DNA of 64,000 bases, from the NCBI GenBank assembly GCA_964019695.1, contig OZ026517.1, forward strand, positions 72,436,665-72,500,664, written 5' to 3'. Shown piece after piece: positions 47,695 to 59,489 of the stretch (its first letter is position 1; every line of letters starts with the position of its first letter). Origin of the DNA: Loripinus fragilis (Eukaryota; Mollusca; Bivalvia; Lucinida; Lucinidae). Under the pieces are notes generated by a model. It did not search any database. It saw only the letters and a list, made by a program, of their open reading frames with translations, and was not told where the DNA came from. A program made the position numbers and the translations under genes.

Positions 47695-48262
47695 GAGATG
47701 AGGCCAAAACGTTAAGAAGCTCTTTAACAATTCCTTTTAATTGGTGTATTTAATATTAAAAACAGTAGCTTAAGTGTAAAGATCTAGTATTTATTTGACT
47801 ATACGTTGCTATAGCAAAACAAAATGACATCTGAATGGGCTAAAACAGAAACATGACCAATAGACCATGAACAGATTTAATACTTTTGATGGAGTAATTA
47901 ACATAGAGCACAAGCAAACACTAAAAGGATTCGTTTACCAATGATAGGAATTGCCACACTCGGACACACAACATATATATTAAACGAATTTTGCTTGGGT
48001 GTTTCGTTTTGTATATAGCTGTGGTGATCTTTATTTGTTTAAAACCAGTCTACTGACGCATAAAAGGTCCAAAATCACAACTTATCTATATTTAGCCTAT
48101 TTGGGCTGCCATTTTATTACTATAGCATCTGTAAAAATTTAATAAATACCACACTTTAAAATTTGGACTTTTGTTCTAATAAACCTTAGAAGAAGTATGT
48201 GAAAATCAATTTCATAATTTGGACTTTGGAGGTTGGGAAATAGCCCTCAAATACACGTATCC
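47695..48262. mobile_element. Diverged copy of the 569-bp element (family E)
   Basis: Matches the 3140 element in order (taagaagctcttta, tacgttgctatagcaa, gggctgccatttt, tattactatagca, atacacgta) but with many changes and the G-run lost. Boundaries approximate. Confidence 0.55.
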
Positions 48263-48371
48263 CTTTAACCATATTTTCACCTCAGATGATCTCCCCAACT
48301 AACAACTTCCTGTGTTCTTATAAAAACAATGTAATGACGTGCATTTTGAAATATTAATCTCAAATTTACCA

Positions 48372-48632
48372 GGGCCCAAAAGTACAATGCCTCCGTAAAG
48401 TTAAGTACTACCTTAGTTAAGTATTGATTTTTAGGATGCGAAAAATAGCGTTTCAGACTTCTTAAAATCAAAATTGTTTCATGTATTCTGTAGATTACAT
48501 TGACATCTTTAACCATCTTAATGTACTGCGCTGAGCCTGGCAGTTTATTAAACATTTAAAATATCATGCTGAAACATCAATACTTAACTTAGGTAGTAAT
48601 TAACTTAATTGAGCCATTGTAATTTAGGGCCC
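48372..48632. mobile_element. 261-bp terminal-inverted-repeat element
   Basis: Ends gggcccaaaagtacaatg / cattgtaatttagggccc with further pairing gttaagtactaccttagtta / taacttaggtagtaattaac. Non-coding. Confidence 0.75.
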
Positions 48633-51327
48633 AGAGCTATAGGATTCTTCCTTCTTGTTTGAACCAATAAACTTTAGATGGTATATTATAAATATCTAAG
48701 GGTACAGGTTATAATTTCCAAATAAAATTGTTTTTGGACATACAGTGTTTGCCAAAATACTAATTTAGGAGTCACTAGTAGCCAATGGGTAAAATACATG
48801 TATCCTAAAATTGCTGAAAAATAACAAAATGTGTTGATCACATGGATCAATTGTAAAACATATTGGGTTTACTATGGATCCGAATGCCAGTGTATTAAAG
48901 TGTAAAATTTAGCTAAATTAAAGTCTGGTATGAAACAAAAGCAAACTCAGCTTTCTTAAGGTAGGTTCTTGCTAAAGTTCTACAATGAAACCTTCAAGAG
49001 AAATAATTAATATTTGAAAAAAAAAATTTTTTTTGTATGATCTAGTAAGTAGTTTGTCCCGCGATACGTTTACAAATTTCAAGGCCCTGGCCCCAAAGAT
49101 GACAGATAGGAAATAACCTGGACCAGTATTGATTTGAATTGGCACACATTTTTCTTTCATCTGGAGAAGTCCCAGATTATTGCCTATTTATAATGGATCT
49201 GTGCGGATGTTTTGAATACAATCACATTGTTTACAAGAACAAATATATGAAGTCAGAAAACTTCTCATTTTCTTTAACCTGATCAAAACGCTGGCGTCTT
49301 AGTCAGAACTGTAAAATGCCATCGATTATGTTCCTAAACTACAAGATTTGTCTATCTAACTTAAGTATTTGGTCACTCCTGTGAACTTATCGGAGGGTTC
49401 TAATAAGCTTAAACATTTTTTCTCTTTGTAATTCTAATTTGACGTAATGGCCCTTTAGTTTATTCCCACATGTATATTTCATTGAAGCTAAAAGTTGAAC
49501 ATTCTCTAGCATTTTACTCTTGTTTTCCAATTTTGTGAGTTCTCATGACTTTAGTTTGTGAGTTATATATATTTCAGCATTCCTTGTACTTTCACACCAT
49601 TTATGATACACAAACTTAAGATGCTTTAATAGCTCTGGATAAACGTTTATTTCAAATCATCGCGGAGTCTAGAGTGAATTTAAGTGATGTTCGCTTAAAA
49701 GAGATCATGCTGTATTGCTTGTATAAGATGTACATGGTTATCGAGTCACGTTTGTGCATGAGGGGGTAGTGTTGCAAACCATGCCATATCGAGCTTAGTA
49801 ATAATTTAGATAGTAAGAGAGACCTACAGGTTCTTGACATTTCACAAATGCAACTAATATGTGTTAATAGCAACACGATCGTTCTTATCAATGTATGCTT
49901 GATCATAAAGTTCGCTGGCAGCACTGATAAAGTATTTTGTTTCAGTAGATTTGAACAGGAACTCATAAGTATGTTTTATTAGATATTGTATAGTTGCTGC
50001 ATTTTGATGCATGTTGTTGCGCTTGGTTTAAATACATATTTACAGTTGAAATCCAGAGTTTATGTTTGCTTATCTTTTTTACAAAACAAATCTACAATTC
50101 TTTATTTGTACCCAAACAAGCATGTATAATTTCACTTATGGTTCATGTTGCATTGTTTGACATGCCGTCCTCTTTTCCTATTCTTTTCCTTTCTCTATCG
50201 AACCAACCAGGGGTTTTGTCAAAATTGAATAAGGCTGGATCTTGATACACTACACTGAACCAAAGTTACAAGTGGCCACCTTACATTTTTGTGCCTGTTC
50301 AGAAAGTAAAATATTTCTCTTACAAAATTTTAATTCTATAAAAAATACAAGGCATTGTTGAGACTCTGCAAATTATTTCATTTAATATTGTCTTTGACAT
50401 CTTGCACAGACTAAGTCAGAGTAAAGGTACCCTCATTTCAAAAAGTCACACTTTTTGCTGTGATATAAAATATTCCTCAGATACGTTATCAATTAATATT
50501 TTAATTGGTTTGAACCTGATAATAACAGTTGCAATATAAAATGAAAAATTATCAAAAGTTTTGTGACAATTGAACTCTCCATTTCACTTCAACGTTAACA
50601 TGGAGACAGACACTATCAGCAGCTTTATCAAAGAGTTTTATCTTTAATCATGCAATTTGCATACAAACTTTGCATTGCTCTATACGCGTTATTATCTGTG
50701 GCATGGCATTGAAATTTTCAGCGGTTATTCAGTATGAATAGGCGTAACTGTTCAACTTTGGAAATTTAAAAAAAATCTTTGACATATGTCATTTAGACGG
50801 CCTTTAAAGTTTAACTTTGAAACCGGAAGTGGACACCAGTATTGAAAGATTTATCGTTACAAAATGGGCTGATCAAGCTGTATTGTGCTTGGTCTAACAT
50901 GTTCACATAAAATAAAACAAATACAATGATTAAAGTATGTGCAGCTTATGATATTTGAAAATCTGGTTAAATGATGTGTGTTTTTTTAAATCATAACACA
51001 TCTGTCACACGCAAAAATTCGAGTGTCGGGTGTGTTTTTTTCAAGTCGGCTAGACAGGTTTGTAATCACCTGTACTTCAATCTGATAAAAACTGCACTCA
51101 AAGTTTTAATTTTCTTCAAAAAGTTGATTTTTGCATTCAAGTTTCAACCCAAAACTCGTGAAGTGAAAGAAAACCAAAGCACCGCTTAACTTTAGTCCAT
51201 TGAAGTGCATATATTTGGGCAAAAAGTCACTGCAATATCATCAGCGCTTAGTCAGAAAAATGAAATTAAAAAGTGGCCTCTTATAACTTCGGTTCAGTGT
51301 ATGTGCTTTAGCCCTTTGAAGAGACGG
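48633..51327. other. Intergenic region, no gene seen
   Basis: AT-rich, with no recognised repeat and frames under 110 codons without protein-like composition or splice context. Confidence 0.55.
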
Positions 51328-51425
51328 ACATTTTGACAAACAGTGAAGATCCAGATGAAATGCCGCATGATGCGGCATTTCATCAAGGTCTGTACTGTTA
51401 GCTAAGACAACATCAATCTTCAGAA
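51328..51425 (+). mobile_element. Hairpin-bearing dispersed element, family B copy
   Basis: Best-kept hairpin of the family: gatgaaatgccgcat / atgcggcatttcatc, flanked by caaacagtgaag and gtctgtactgttagc. Confidence 0.72.
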
Positions 51426-51537
51426 AAAGAAATATATATTTTTTGATTATAACCTGGTGACCCATCAACATATCAAACTGTTATTCATGGGAAATTCCAT
51501 AATTCCAAAAGAGTTAGAGTTGCCTGCAAGTATCTCT

Positions 51538-51538
51538 T

Positions 51539-51627
<89 letters not shown>

Positions 51628-51662
51628 AACACACACACACATACACACGCGCGCGTGCGCTC
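51538..51662 (+). repeat. Compound microsatellite (TGTC)n-(TC)n-(AC)n-(GC)n
   Basis: About 16 units of tgtc, then about 12 of tc, about 10 of ac with one interruption, then a short gc-rich end. ORFs on both strands across it are simple-repeat artefacts. Confidence 0.95.
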
Positions 51663-51754
51663 GCAAGCACGTGTACACATCGATAGCAACAATAAACAAT
51701 GGACTAACATCAATAGATTCACCGCTTTGAATGGACAGCAGCTGTAGTCACCGC

Positions 51755-51771
51755 GGGGGGGGGGGGGGGGG
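51755..51771 (+). repeat. G17 homopolymer
   Basis: Seventeen consecutive G following accgc. Length may be inexact in the assembly. Confidence 0.9.
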
Positions 51772-52049
51772 CTTGAAAATTTTACTGATCAAGTCTTCGC
51801 ACTAGGTTCTGCTGTTGTTCAAGTACATGAGTTACTTAGCTTACATGCATGGTCCCTCATTAATTCAATGTATCATCACAGGGAAACAATAAAATCAAAT
51901 TAAATAATGTGATGAAACCAACGAAATAGGCTCTTAAATCACAGACATAGCATAAGAAACCAATAGGTCGGACCAAAGATAAGCACCAGATTAAAATGTA
52001 AGGTCGGGAAAGTCTTTTGGTCTTAAGCCTGGCTTGTTAGAACGTTTAC

Positions 52050-52298
52050 GTACACCGGGCCTGGTAGCGCAGTCGGTATTACGTCTAGGGGGTCGTGAGT
52101 TCGATCACGGCCCGGTCCCATACTTTCGTGGAGATTGATCATGAAATAATTTCTACGGCCATTCATCTCCTTCCGCTGATTCAAGAACAAGTATATATAC
52201 GAAGTACTGGTTAACCGCTTAGTCAAGCTTGTCCAAGAAAAAAGTGTGGTTTGGTGAACTGATCGTCCCGACATGACCATAGCTATTAACTGAGACAT
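52050..52298 (+). mobile_element. tRNA-derived SINE (copy 2)
   Basis: Head at about 52056-52122 with tagcgcagtcgg and gagttcgatcacgg, body tcgtggagattgatcatgaa, ttccgctgattc, aaaaaagtgtggtttggtga and ccatagctattaactgagac, collinear with copy 1 over about 240 bp. Confidence 0.78.
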
Positions 52299-52592
52299 AA
52301 ATAATCAAACAGTTTATAACCATTGCATGTTTATCTCTTTGAAATGGCTTTCTAAGGATTCGTTAAGTTTTAAACTTAATCTCCATAAAATCATTGCTCT
52401 GATAAACAGTTTGAAACCAATATGATCCCTTGGTGTCTGCGAACACTTTGTGAACTTTATGACAAGGATACATAGTAACTTAGCAGTCAAACATTCAATG
52501 TCTTCTTTTATTCTTCACTCACTTAGTCGTTACCGGAGTTGACTAATTTATGACATGTATGTTTGGCGTATCTGTTGTTGTTGTTTGTTGCT

Positions 52593-52593
<1 letters not shown>

Positions 52594-52626
<33 letters not shown>
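52594..52626 (+). repeat. T33 homopolymer
   Basis: Thirty-three consecutive T preceded by tgttgttgttgtttgttgctg. On the minus strand this would be an A tail, but no retroelement body is recognised beside it. Confidence 0.9.
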
Positions 52627-54792
52627 CATCTTAAACACTACTTCTTCCAGCAGATTTATAATATACTCAGAAAAAACAATTGAAGTATATTAAAATTCCT
52701 TTGACTCTATTACATTTGAGAGAATAGTTTCCAAACCAAAATAGCAAGCGAGTTTTTTTTTTTTTTGCATTTGATAGAACTACCACTCTGCAATTTAGCA
52801 AAATACAACATGAAATTTACGGGTCATTGGTTACGATACAGTACCACGTCAAATGTTACGACCCTCTCTACCGAAAGTTCATAAGCAACAAAATTTGCTT
52901 TTATAGTTTTTGCTTCAAACTTGGGCTGGTCATTGCTTGTTTTCTAATTCCATCCAGAGAAAAGTTCTAACACCCATTTATCAGTCATTGCACCTGATAA
53001 CGAAACACGTTCTTTAACAAAAATGTGCAGATTTGGCATAGCCAATCCAATATGACATTGTCAACAGATTGGCAATAAAACATTGACAACGACTACAAAA
53101 TTAGATTCATACTTTTGACTGAGAGTTTGGCGTCAGTCATTATGGAATACAAACGATAAAAATGGGTTTTGGTCATTTTTTACTGTTTTGACATAATGAA
53201 GTTTGGAGAAATATGTTGAGGTTTTTGAAATTTTGTAGGTATATTTAATACAAAATAACCAAATCAACGATAACATGTTGGGTATCGATACGATAAGATC
53301 TCAATATCAAAGGTCCGTAATTTTAGAACATTTAACCCTTAATGTGCCAATCGCAACAAAAGTCGTCTGCTTTTCTCGTCTGCTGCAATGTTTAAGAAGC
53401 CTCTATGGCAAACAGTGTGGACCCAGATCAGACTGCTCTGGGTCAAGCTGTTTGCTTCTTTACTTTATTCGTCAGTAATGTTAGGAAATTTCCCGATGCA
53501 TTTTTTCTTGACGCTTTAATGGTTAACTTTCGAGAGGAGAGAGAACTAGTTAATGTAATGTGCAATTTGGCACGGATTTCCTATTTTGTTCATTCCCAGC
53601 AATTGTGACATCAAAATTGTCTCGGTATCGCTTTCATTTTAATCAGTTTGTGTTTTAACAGTGTTTCATTTCAGCTAAAACTTGCAATTATTGGTAAATT
53701 GCAATTGATTTTCCACTGCATAAACGTACAGTGGGACGACTCCGCTCAAATAGTGGATACCAGCGATTGGGCAATTTTATCCAAATGTATTCAACAATTT
53801 TTCGGGAAAAGCGCGTTCCGCGGTTCGTATCTTTCAGTTTTACACAAATGTGCAAAGAAGGACGCATCATCCAAGCCAGTATACGTGTCGGGCTTCTATC
53901 ACCCCATAAGCGAAACGCCATTTGAATGGCGTTTCACTGGCGGGCCGATAGTGGCTCGCTTTAATAAGATTTCTGGTCCATATTGGCAACTACTCTTTTA
54001 CTGTCTTGTTATTTAGAAGAATTATTTTCTGTTCTGTGAGGTGGTATATATTCACCTAGTGTGTGTTTGCTTGAAATGTCCCTCCGGTAGCTACATATAA
54101 GGTCATAGGGTGACGGGACCGTGGTGTCAGACCTGAGTCTCATCCGAGAGACTGCAAAAGCCAGTGATCGAACATGCGGCCCCTGGCTAAAATTGCAGGG
54201 CGAGTTTTTAGCAGTTCATATCTTCATATTGTATTCGAATGGGTTTTCTCAAAAAGCGGCACACACCTGCCTGAAGCTAAATGCCACGTGAAAACAATAT
54301 TTCTGAACCTTGGTCATTAGTAGTTAATCTACCGCTTAATTAACTTCGTCTTCAAATTTATTGACATGTACCTGAGTTTTAATACCCTACAGACGGTCAG
54401 TGATGAATTCCAGATTTTCCGGGAGTTTATTAAAGAACAATAGGTATTGAAAGGTCGGCAAAACAGATACTTTGCTACCGCACAAATTGTTCTTTGATCT
54501 TTGTGTGTGTTAGACATCAAAAGGAACACCTAGTTTACCGACAAGGAGGAGTGTCGATTGAAACTAAAAGTATTGTTTCACTAATTGACTGAATGAAAGT
54601 CACGTGGCAATAATCAGCTGCTTCTATTTTCAATGGCACGCTGGAAGATATAAACGCAATTACTGGCATTTTAATACTTTTTAACTTCGATTTATGCCAT
54701 GCCAACAGACTATACTGTTCACGAAAAGTAGCAATTATATGAATACCTACTGCGTAAAAAAGGTAATCGACATACAATAATGTGGGCCAGCG

Positions 54793-54845
54793 GGTGTGAT
54801 GTAGGTAATATTCACACCTTGTGTGAATATTACTTACATCACACC
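54793..54845. repeat. Perfect-type hairpin (53 bp)
   Basis: ggtgtgatgtaggtaatatt / aatattacttacatcacacc around cacacc-ttg-tgtg. Confidence 0.82.
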
Positions 54846-54883
54846 GGCTTGTCCTGACATATTGCCACCCACATACCACCCTA

Positions 54884-54979
54884 ATAAATTAATCTCTCTC
54901 GTTTGATACAAGGAATATCTAGCTCGTGCCGCCTTGATATGTACAGCCTCCTTGTATCAAACGAGAGAGATTAATTTAT
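54884..54979. repeat. 96-bp element with 30-bp perfect inverted ends
   Basis: ataaattaatctctctcgtt...tgatacaagg and ccttgtatca...aacgagagagattaatttat, with about 35 bp between. Lies 38 bp after the hairpin at 54793. Confidence 0.85.
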
Positions 54980-56551
54980 ATATCCGTTCGAAAAAGCAGT
55001 GTCTGATAATCTCTGGATTAATTTTTGGAGTCAAGAAATACAATGTATGTGATTGATAATTAAGCATTTTATAAGAACATGCATTTTCACAACATTTTCT
55101 AAAATGACACATTTTATGTGAACAGTACCACGAAATATGCTTTCATTAGTATACTAGGTCATCAAATATTTGAGAACAAATCAATTTTTCCTGTTTTTGG
55201 GGTTACTAAATCGTTAGTTTAGGCCATTAAACTGCCTAAAGCAGAGAATGTGGCAGATTTCAGCTGAACTGAGACTTAGACATCATGGGAAATAAGCCTA
55301 ATTGAAAATAATAGCACAATTTTGGGTAGGTGCGTTTAATATGTCGAAGAAAAAATCTGCACCGCTTTCAGGACTGGCATCCACCCTAAAGATGACTCTT
55401 ACATGTTACCCTAATCGACTGTACCATTGGATTTTTCTACCAGATGGATTGAAAAAAAATATCTCAAATATGGCTCTTTTTTCAACAAGTGGTAATGCTA
55501 AAAAAATGAGTGCTTGGGATTACCTTTCAATCGCAGCACCAATGATACTTTCGTTTGGTTCAGTGAATTGGTAATTTGCAAGCTCCGAGGCTTCACAATA
55601 AACCTCTTTTTTCTGTTAAAGATTACTCCCTGATTTTCACAAATGTTGTATTTGACCAGTGCTTTAAATGATATCTTCTGTTAGTTTGTAATCTTATTTA
55701 ATTAATCATCGTATATCACTGTGGCTTACAATGTATGAAAAGTGGGAACCTTCCTAACTATCTATCTCTTCATACGGCATACACCCTCATATGAGTATTA
55801 CGTGCTGGTCAACGTATCAGAGACGTCGCAGATATGCAATACTGAGCAAAAGTAAATCCAATAATTATCTAATCATTTGTACCAATCATTGAACAAATCC
55901 ATCACATGAAAGGAAAAATTAATACATATCTATATATCTTATTATTTCTACTCTTTGCTCAGACATGCATTATCTAAGGTACAGAGCCATAACAGAGCCA
56001 TCAGAGTTAGAATGACTACAATTATATGATATGACGCATTGATGAAAAATTGTTTTAAGGACTGGAGCCAGTCTAGATGAAATGGTAATCATGCTTGAAA
56101 ACATAATTTGCACCCATTATGTGACAGAGCTATACAGAGTACAGTTTAAAACACCCGTCGTCAAAAAGCACCCGACGTTATGGATGAAGTAGGACAGGGC
56201 ATCAGGCATTTGTAAATCTAGCTTATCCCAATTTAGCTCAAAAGGACGTACCAGGGAAACTAACCAAGGGATTGGGTGATCTCTGATATGTCAAGTCTGC
56301 CAAAGAACTTTTTGAGGGTTAATACCAGTTTAATGTTTAGGTCTGTAATGTAAACGCAGTAAACATAATCTTTAGTCACATTCTGTGAATGATGCCATTG
56401 ACCTGAATTTTGGAATCACGTGTACTACATTTTCAACGTCACACTGACAAACTACATAACAAATAAGTAACATTCACACTTCATCTGTATTAGTTTCTTG
56501 TCCACAATAATCAGTACGCATACTTTTAACGAGCCATTTCAGTACTATAAA

Positions 56552-56733
56552 CATTTATGAAAGTTTTCAGGATTATTCCTGAATTAGGTAGGCTTCTTTG
56601 ATAATATTTCAGTTTGTCAATAGACAATCGACCATTTAAACTTGAAATTGTTGATATTTGTAGGCATACTGCAAGTTATAAAATTAGATTTTCAAAAGTT
56701 CAGGATTTTAAAAATTTTGAACTTTCACCCATG
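56552..56733 (+). mobile_element. Inverted-repeat element (family G) copy, internally deleted
   Basis: Left catttatgaaagttttcagg, right gaactttcacccatg, shared ggcatactgcaagtt. Lacks the central hairpin. Confidence 0.65.
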
Positions 56734-57401
56734 TATATATACCACAGATAAAGTTCTACCAGCATAAAGTAAACAAATACAGGTACATACTGCAGTCAGA
56801 TGATTAGTTGAAAGTGACCCCAAAACTTCAGTACAATGGTCTACCATTGAGAAATCACTCTCATATTGATTGGCAGGTCTGCGATACAGCATATTTGCGT
56901 ATATGACGTTTATCTGGTTGTACCCTTTCATTCAACAGCTTAAAATCTCTCCTTCTTAAGAAATGTTTAAATGACTAAATTCATACGAAGCAAATAACGT
57001 CGTCAAGTTAAGTTGTGCATTTAAAACTAAAGTGTTTGCTAAAGAAGCCAACTCATGATGATATTATCGACGCAAAGGAAGTTTACATTCAACAGTCTTT
57101 TGGAAGATATAAGGGGAAGTTAGTGTTGCGTATTTAAAGTCCGTCAGTATACAATATGAACACTATTAGCGAAGCTGTCTTACCCGTTTACAGCAATGGC
57201 CGATGCCCACTTACCAGAACATGCTCTGGTGTACATTCTAGCTAAATATTAGGCCCTATTGGATTATTGTTTGTCAAAATTGACCCGAGACATATGAATA
57301 TTCAATGACCTTTTACTCAGTCCTCGTGAATCTTCGTAAAAAGTGCACTTTAGATTGTTGTACAATTACTAATCTGATTGAAATTAATCATAATTCCCAG
57401 A

Positions 57402-57472
57402 TAGCCTAGTGGATAGCCGAGTGTTTTGGCACTCCAAAGATGTGGGTTCGAGTCCAGTAGCATTTAAGATTT
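57402..57472 (+). other. tRNA-like segment (pseudo-tRNA or SINE head)
   Basis: A-box-like tagcctagtggatag and B-box ggttcgagtcc with a plausible anticodon stem (gagtgttttggcactc), but the acceptor ends do not pair, so not a functional tRNA by inspection. A T-rich tail follows (57472-57495). Confidence 0.55.
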
Positions 57473-57980
57473 TTTTTCATTTTTTTTTTTCGATTTGCTA
57501 GTTTCTTTGTTTTTATTCTTGATTTTGTGCACAACTGGATACATTTATTTGAATTTGGCATGCGTTAATGTAACAAATACAGCACCGTGAATAATGTCAA
57601 TAAACCTACATCAGAGGCGTTGTATCATCCGCCTCTTGCCTACATGTGATTAACTCTTTGCAAGCTGAGTATTTTTGAGATTTTTGTTATGATCTGCGCG
57701 CAGTGACTTTTAATCAAATCAACTTTTTCAAAAATTCTTACAGAACACTATCAGGGTGTCGAATGGTCTGCATCCAGATCAGAACCGAAGTTCTGTTGGT
57801 ACTGAACTGGGTCCAAACTATTTGCAAAGTTTATAAGCTGACAAGGAAAGAGTGGGGAACTTAGGGAATAATGAATACAAATGAAAGATGTAAAGCTCAT
57901 CACAAGATGACATAAAAAAACGAACAATATTAACTTAAGAAAAGAAAGCAATTTGACAATTATATATAAAAAAGGTTCCT

Positions 57981-58050
57981 TTCAAGATTCGATCCAGGTA
58001 TGCTTGTTTTGTAAGTAGTCAACTAACCACTAGGCTATCAGACCATTTGA
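57981..58050 (-). other. tRNA-like segment (pseudo-tRNA or SINE head)
   Basis: On the minus strand: gatagcctagtggttag and ggatcgaatct. Same A-box as the neighbours at 57402 and 58783; acceptor pairing not evident. Confidence 0.5.
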
Positions 58051-58310
58051 TTTAACGAATTGACATTATCATCATATTCTCTGCAAAAGCGTGATCAAGG
58101 TCGGAGTACTCCACGAAAACGCACGATCATCACGAAGATTTTGGCGAAAATTAATCAGTCTAAGGTCAATTTTGGCAGACTATAGATATTAGGTGAATGG
58201 TCATGTTTACACCGTGGAAAGTGCACTCTTTTTATCTATTCTTGGTGTCCACGGAGACCACAAGGACGGCGTTGGCGATTTTTGTTCTAGGTGGTTTAAC
58301 GAACTAGGCT

Positions 58311-58715
58311 CACTTCGAATCGAACTAAAGTCCCTACTATAGTTGCAACCTTTAGTTGGTTGGAAAGTAAACAAAAATAATAGGCCTGTATGCTCCACTT
58401 CAATTCTTCATCGTAGACAAAAGGATATTTTAAACTGCATAGCCTTTTCAAATAATCAATAACGAATAAGTGGGACCAAAATTATGCTCAGCTAGGTTTA
58501 TTTAAAAACAAACATATCATTTTGAGGCTACTGACTGATCTTGAACCCATCTTGCTAGATAGGTCTAGAGTAGGAAACCTGCGTATCTATAGAGTAACGG
58601 TGCTCCGACCCGCCGTTCATCTCTAGTAGGTTCGTGACGTCTTTCTAGTAGCGACTATCGGTGTTCGAATCAAATTTAAGTTACTATAGTAGGGACAAAA
58701 GTTCGATTCGAAGTG
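58311..58715. mobile_element. 405-bp segment bounded by 33-bp inverted repeats
   Basis: cacttcgaatcgaactaaag..tccctactatagt at 58311-58343 and its inverse at 58683-58715 differ by only a base or so. No ORF; target duplication not evident. Confidence 0.6.
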
Positions 58716-58782
58716 CGCCTTAGTTGTATCATATCTACGGCAGTTCTATATACGTCGAGCTCTACGTCCGGCGCACGATCTG

Positions 58783-58856
58783 ACCTTTTAGCCTAGTGGT
58801 TAGCGTGTCGGACTCTTAAACAAGCGGACCAGATCGATTCCTGAGTGGGCACATAT
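58783..58856 (+). other. tRNA-like segment (pseudo-tRNA or SINE head)
   Basis: ttagcctagtggttagcgtg and agatcgattcctg (B-box-like), followed by a T-rich stretch at about 58863-58885 that could end Pol III transcription. Confidence 0.5.
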
Positions 58857-58945
58857 TAAACATTGTTTGTTTTTTTTCTTCTTTTTCAGCTTTATAATAA
58901 TGAATTACTTCCTACCAGTAATATAAATTGATATAAATGACAAAA

Positions 58946-59482
58946 AGTACACTCCATAACGTTTTATATTGAATTATCCTCAAAATATGTGGGGGTAGGG
59001 GTAAATTTTGCTCTCCTAAAGGAAAATTAGTCTGGTGACCCCCTTTTTATCGTTTTTTTAAAAGGGTATATAAAAGTATATGGAATAAAAACAAAACTTT
59101 AAGATTTTTTATGCCAGATTTTAAAAAGTACACTCCATAACGTTTTATATTGAATTATCCCCAAAATATGTGGGGGTAGGGGTAACTTTTGCTCTCCTGA
59201 AAGAAAATTCGTTCGGTGACCCCCATTTTTTTTCTAAAAAGGTTATATAAAAGTCTATGAAATAAAACAAAACTTTGGGTTTGTTAATGCAAGATTTTTT
59301 CAAAGTACACTCCATAGCGTTTTATATTGAATTATCCTCAAAATATGAGGGGGTAGAGGTAAATTTTGCTCTCCTAAAAGAAAACTAGTCTGGTGACACC
59401 CAATTTTTATTCTTTTTTTCTAAAAGTATGTATAAAGTCTATGAAATAAAAATAAACTTTGAGATTGTTAATGCCAGATTTT
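58946..59482 (+). repeat. Tandem array, 3 copies of about 180 bp
   Basis: agtacactccata(a/g)cgttttatat begins at 58946, 59127 and 59304 (181 and 177 bp). Each has gggggtag(g/a)ggtaa, ttttgctctcct and tggtgacccc. Confidence 0.88.
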
Positions 59483-59489
59483 TATGACC

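Larger units (their letters stand above)
52627..57401. other. Intergenic region, no gene seen
   Basis: Contains two hairpins (54793, 54884), a half-copy of the 16668 palindrome (55990-56080) and a family G element (56552). A 122-codon open frame at 53648-54016 is not recognisable. Confidence 0.5.

Noticed and set aside
51457..51747. Frames on both strands with CLSV or TDRQ repeats
   Set aside because: Translation of a tgtc/tc/ac microsatellite.
52590..52626. Poly(T) as the tail of a minus-strand processed retrocopy
   Set aside because: No gene-like or LINE-like sequence is recognisable next to it.
53648..54016. 122-codon plus-strand frame
   Set aside because: No family resemblance; overlapping frames on both strands caused by local inverted sequence (gaaacgccattt/aatggcgtttc); no splice or promoter context.
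57402..57472. Functional tRNA gene
   Set aside because: Internal boxes are good but the acceptor arms do not pair, and two similar degenerate segments lie nearby.
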